DNA from: Poronia punctata
Taxonomy: Eukaryota; Ascomycota; Sordariomycetes; Xylariales; Xylariaceae
Direction of reading: 5' to 3'
Assembly (NCBI GenBank): GCA_022579005.1
Contig: MU401536.1
Location: 1-64,000 of the forward strand
DNA length: 64,000 nucleotides
In this document: piece after piece, positions 61,589 through 64,000 of the stretch
How the letters are laid out: each line of letters begins with the position of its first letter
Position numbering within the stretch: the first letter of the stretch is position 1
Notes under the pieces: generated by a model
The model's input: only the letters and a program-made list of their open reading frames with translations
The model's database searches: none
What the model was told of the DNA's origin: nothing
Made by a program: the position numbers and the translations under genes

Positions 61589-61613
61589 CGTCTCGTCTCG
61601 TCTCGTCTCGTCT
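61589..61613. repeat. Microsatellite (CGTCT)5
   Basis: Five exact pentamer units. Confidence 0.9.
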
Positions 61614-61811
61614 CACTCCTGGCGCGCGGCATAGGTAGTCTAGAGTCTAGACGGCACCATACTCGTAATAAGAGGCGGCGTGGCCGGTATAGACCGATCG
61701 CGGACCGAGCTACTTTAAAGAGATGTATACCTATTCATAGCCACATACTTGTATAATGTTTATGTGGATTCGACGCAGATGCGTGTCTCCATGCTTCCCG
61801 TAGATGGAATC

Positions 61812-61840
61812 ACGACGACGATGACGACGACGACGACGAC
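61812..61840. repeat. Microsatellite (ACG)n
   Basis: Nine or ten ACG units with one interruption (ATG). Confidence 0.9.
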
Positions 61841-64000
61841 ATGTCAAGGAAATCGAGGGCTATTCCATGTAAGTTTTCCCTCTAGCAGACCGACTATTTC
61901 GTCGTTCGTTTGTTTTTCTCTTTCTAAACTCGTCTTCCGCCTCTTTCCTACGTCATCACTTTGCTTTTGTTTATCCTGTTCATGTCCAACTTCTCTGAAT
62001 ATTTGCAAAATGTCCGTATGACTGACGGTTCGTCCACCCGAGATGAAGCGGAATCCTTAATCCGATCCAGCAGTCCCCTGTATCTCTAGACGGGTAATTC
62101 TGCGTGCCTTGGGTAGAAGTAGATGGGTATTCCGTACGGTGACTGTAAGATGTAGGTAGGTTAGTTCGCGGTTACCCGCATAAGGGGCTAGACCCCTTGT
62201 CCTGGCCTGGAAATGGATAAGACGATGGCGAGTTAGACCACGCGAGTGCCGGTGAAAGTCTGGGAAATCAGGTCAAGGTTAAAACATCGTTGCTAGATCA
62301 TAGATCCCAGGTTGTCTGATGTCTCTGGCTTCTTGGATGTAACGACTACAATGCCTTGTTTCTATCCTACCCTACAAAAGAATCATGATATGATGACCAT
62401 GTTTGATGTTTGATTTGGGACAAGGAGAAGCTTGGACCTCTTCGGTAATTGTTGCAAAATGACAAAACAAAAAAAAGAGGTGTGAGTGGTGTGAGAGTTT
62501 GTTTGTTTGCTTCTACATGTACGAGTAAAAATAAGCCGTATGTCTGTCCACCCCCGGCAAATCTATTTAAACGAACAGATCTCAGACCGGCACTTCAGTT
62601 CCAATCTTGTCGAGGGTGAACACAGATCCCACGTGGGGATTACTCGCGGGTATCTGAGACACCATAACCTTTTCTTCATCTTCATCGTCTCTCATTTCCC
62701 CCGACTTTTTTGTATTTTTATATTCCTTCTCCTATCCAATACAGTACTGTATAGTCTTATAACCCCATACTTACCTAGGTTGTCTCGAGACACGAGCCAC
62801 CTGTGTCGACTTGTTTTTTGTACAGTACTAGGTTAAGCTAGGCAGTAAAGGGGTGATTAACCGTGGGACTGGTATCGGTCGTGTTTACATTTCGTTAGAT
62901 GTCCCGATTCGATGGTGGTTAGGTAACTTGGATACTCTAATCGATATCCTATTTGGTTTTGAAACACAAACGCTTTCCCGTCTGTCGTTCGTCCCATCTC
63001 CAATCCTGGTCTGTATCACGGGAGATGTACGTATTGTATCCTACCTTTATTAGAGAGTCACGAATGTATCATGAAGCGCACTTTGTTGGACTCGTTTACG
63101 TTATTATTCTTCTAGTTAAACTTGCTCTAGCCCCTCAGCATAGACTTGCAAATTCCCACACCAGGGTTACGGGGTGCAGTATGTATTATCAGCTCCATCG
63201 GCCCAAGGGTTACATGGTGGTATCATAACAAGGTCCCCTGTGGACTCGGCAGCCCACATAAAAGTCGCGTAGAGCGATCCCAACTTTGTATAGCCCATCC
63301 GGTCCCAGAACTTCGGCACCTGTTTCACCACAAGGATCAAGTCAAGTAGTTAGCCGAGTCAACCAGGCTACCATACGATCCCCTTCCCCATTTCAAAGGG
63401 CCCTTGTCTGTCTTCGGGATGGAAGAAAGCAAAGAAAGAGAGTATGGAAAAAGGAAGAGAGACGGGATAAATCTCGCCATGTCTAATGCCTCTCTTCACG
63501 GCATTTGGTCATCTCCAAATTAAACTTCATTCTGTACCGCCCAACCGGCTAGGGACATACTTTCTCCCGTCCAAATCTCGGTCGGCTCCTGGAACACCCG
63601 AACTGGGCCGATACCTCTCACTATGGGTCCCAAAGAATAAAAATGATTTCCCCAGCTGACTGGAAAGGCCGTACACCAAAGAACCCTGCCCCTGTCGACA
63701 CATCAAAGATGGTAAACACCATCTCATATCTCTGCTTATTAGTTTGAATGTTTGATTTGGTGCTAGTAGGATCCTGATAATCCTCCTAAATCCTCTCTGT
63801 CGATAAACGCCGATACGACGTGCCCCGTGCCCCCAATCTCCTGTTCCACGGACCCGCGAGCGACCCCCTTTGTATGGTGTAGATACCGAGTGCTACACAC
63901 GGCTTCCCCTTCAAGCTGGTCGTCGTCGTCATACGGCGGACCCATGCTTGTTTTACGCCCGTAAAACAGGTGGAGGGTCGGAGTAACGACGCGTAGTTGC

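Larger units (their letters stand above)
57192..64000. other. 6.8-kb stretch without a convincing gene
   Basis: Ordinary, non-RIPed base composition, but no open frame above about 115 codons and no recognisable domain on either strand. It holds microsatellites, two 12-nt G runs, a 27-bp perfect palindrome, and TACTCGTA copies at 59439, 61660 and 62520. It may be a long regulatory region or the leader of a gene beyond the right edge, or may carry non-coding RNA genes. Confidence 0.5.

Noticed and set aside
63527..63945. Two short minus-strand frames that might be exons of one gene
   Set aside because: No domain and no splice pair giving a coherent protein.

Overview
The window is nuclear DNA of a filamentous ascomycete (Pezizomycotina; Sordariomycete-like by general character, order not determinable). 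The evidence is short GT-AG introns of about 53-110 bp with CTAAC-type branch sites, fungal-specific families (Zn2Cys6, APSES, Sim4/Fta1, 2EXR, Pep7), and blocks of extremely AT-rich sequence that look like repeats destroyed by repeat-induced point mutation (RIP).

Layout. 1-13115 is a RIP-ruined repeat block with no intact gene. 13116-34306 is ordinary genic sequence with eight genes: a Zn2Cys6 regulator (-), an atypical short-chain dehydrogenase (+), an allantoate-permease-type MFS transporter (-), a small secreted protein (+), a GNAT acetyltransferase (+), a Cup1-like LYR protein (-), the APSES-ankyrin cell-cycle factor Mbp1 (+) and the kinetochore protein Fta1/CENP-L (-). 34307-48244 is a transposon island: a 6.3-kb LTR retrotransposon (258/259-bp LTRs) split by a second, 7.6-kb LTR retrotransposon (two 411-bp LTRs, AATAT target duplication), both heavily RIPed. 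A 142-bp unmutated island follows, then a 2.76-kb TIR DNA transposon (48387-51147), also RIPed. 51150-57191 is genic again: a 2EXR protein (+), the FYVE protein Pep7/Vac1 (-) and siroheme synthase Met8 (+). 57192-64000 shows no convincing gene.

The genes alternate strand almost perfectly (-,+,-,+,+,-,+,-,+,-,+), so most share a divergent promoter or a convergent terminator region. The regulator, dehydrogenase and MFS transporter next to the left RIP block could form a small uptake-and-conversion cassette, but this is inference. The rest are housekeeping genes: G1/S transcription (Mbp1), kinetochore (Fta1), endosome-to-vacuole traffic (Pep7) and siroheme synthesis for sulfite/nitrite reduction (Met8).

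The most interesting non-genic signals are the nested, RIP-dated retrotransposons with exact borders, the TIR element whose long TIRs carry their own palindrome, and an octamer TACTCGTA that recurs about 16 times almost only between genes. Exon structures were built by eye from reading frames and splice signals, with phases checked arithmetically; no search was run.
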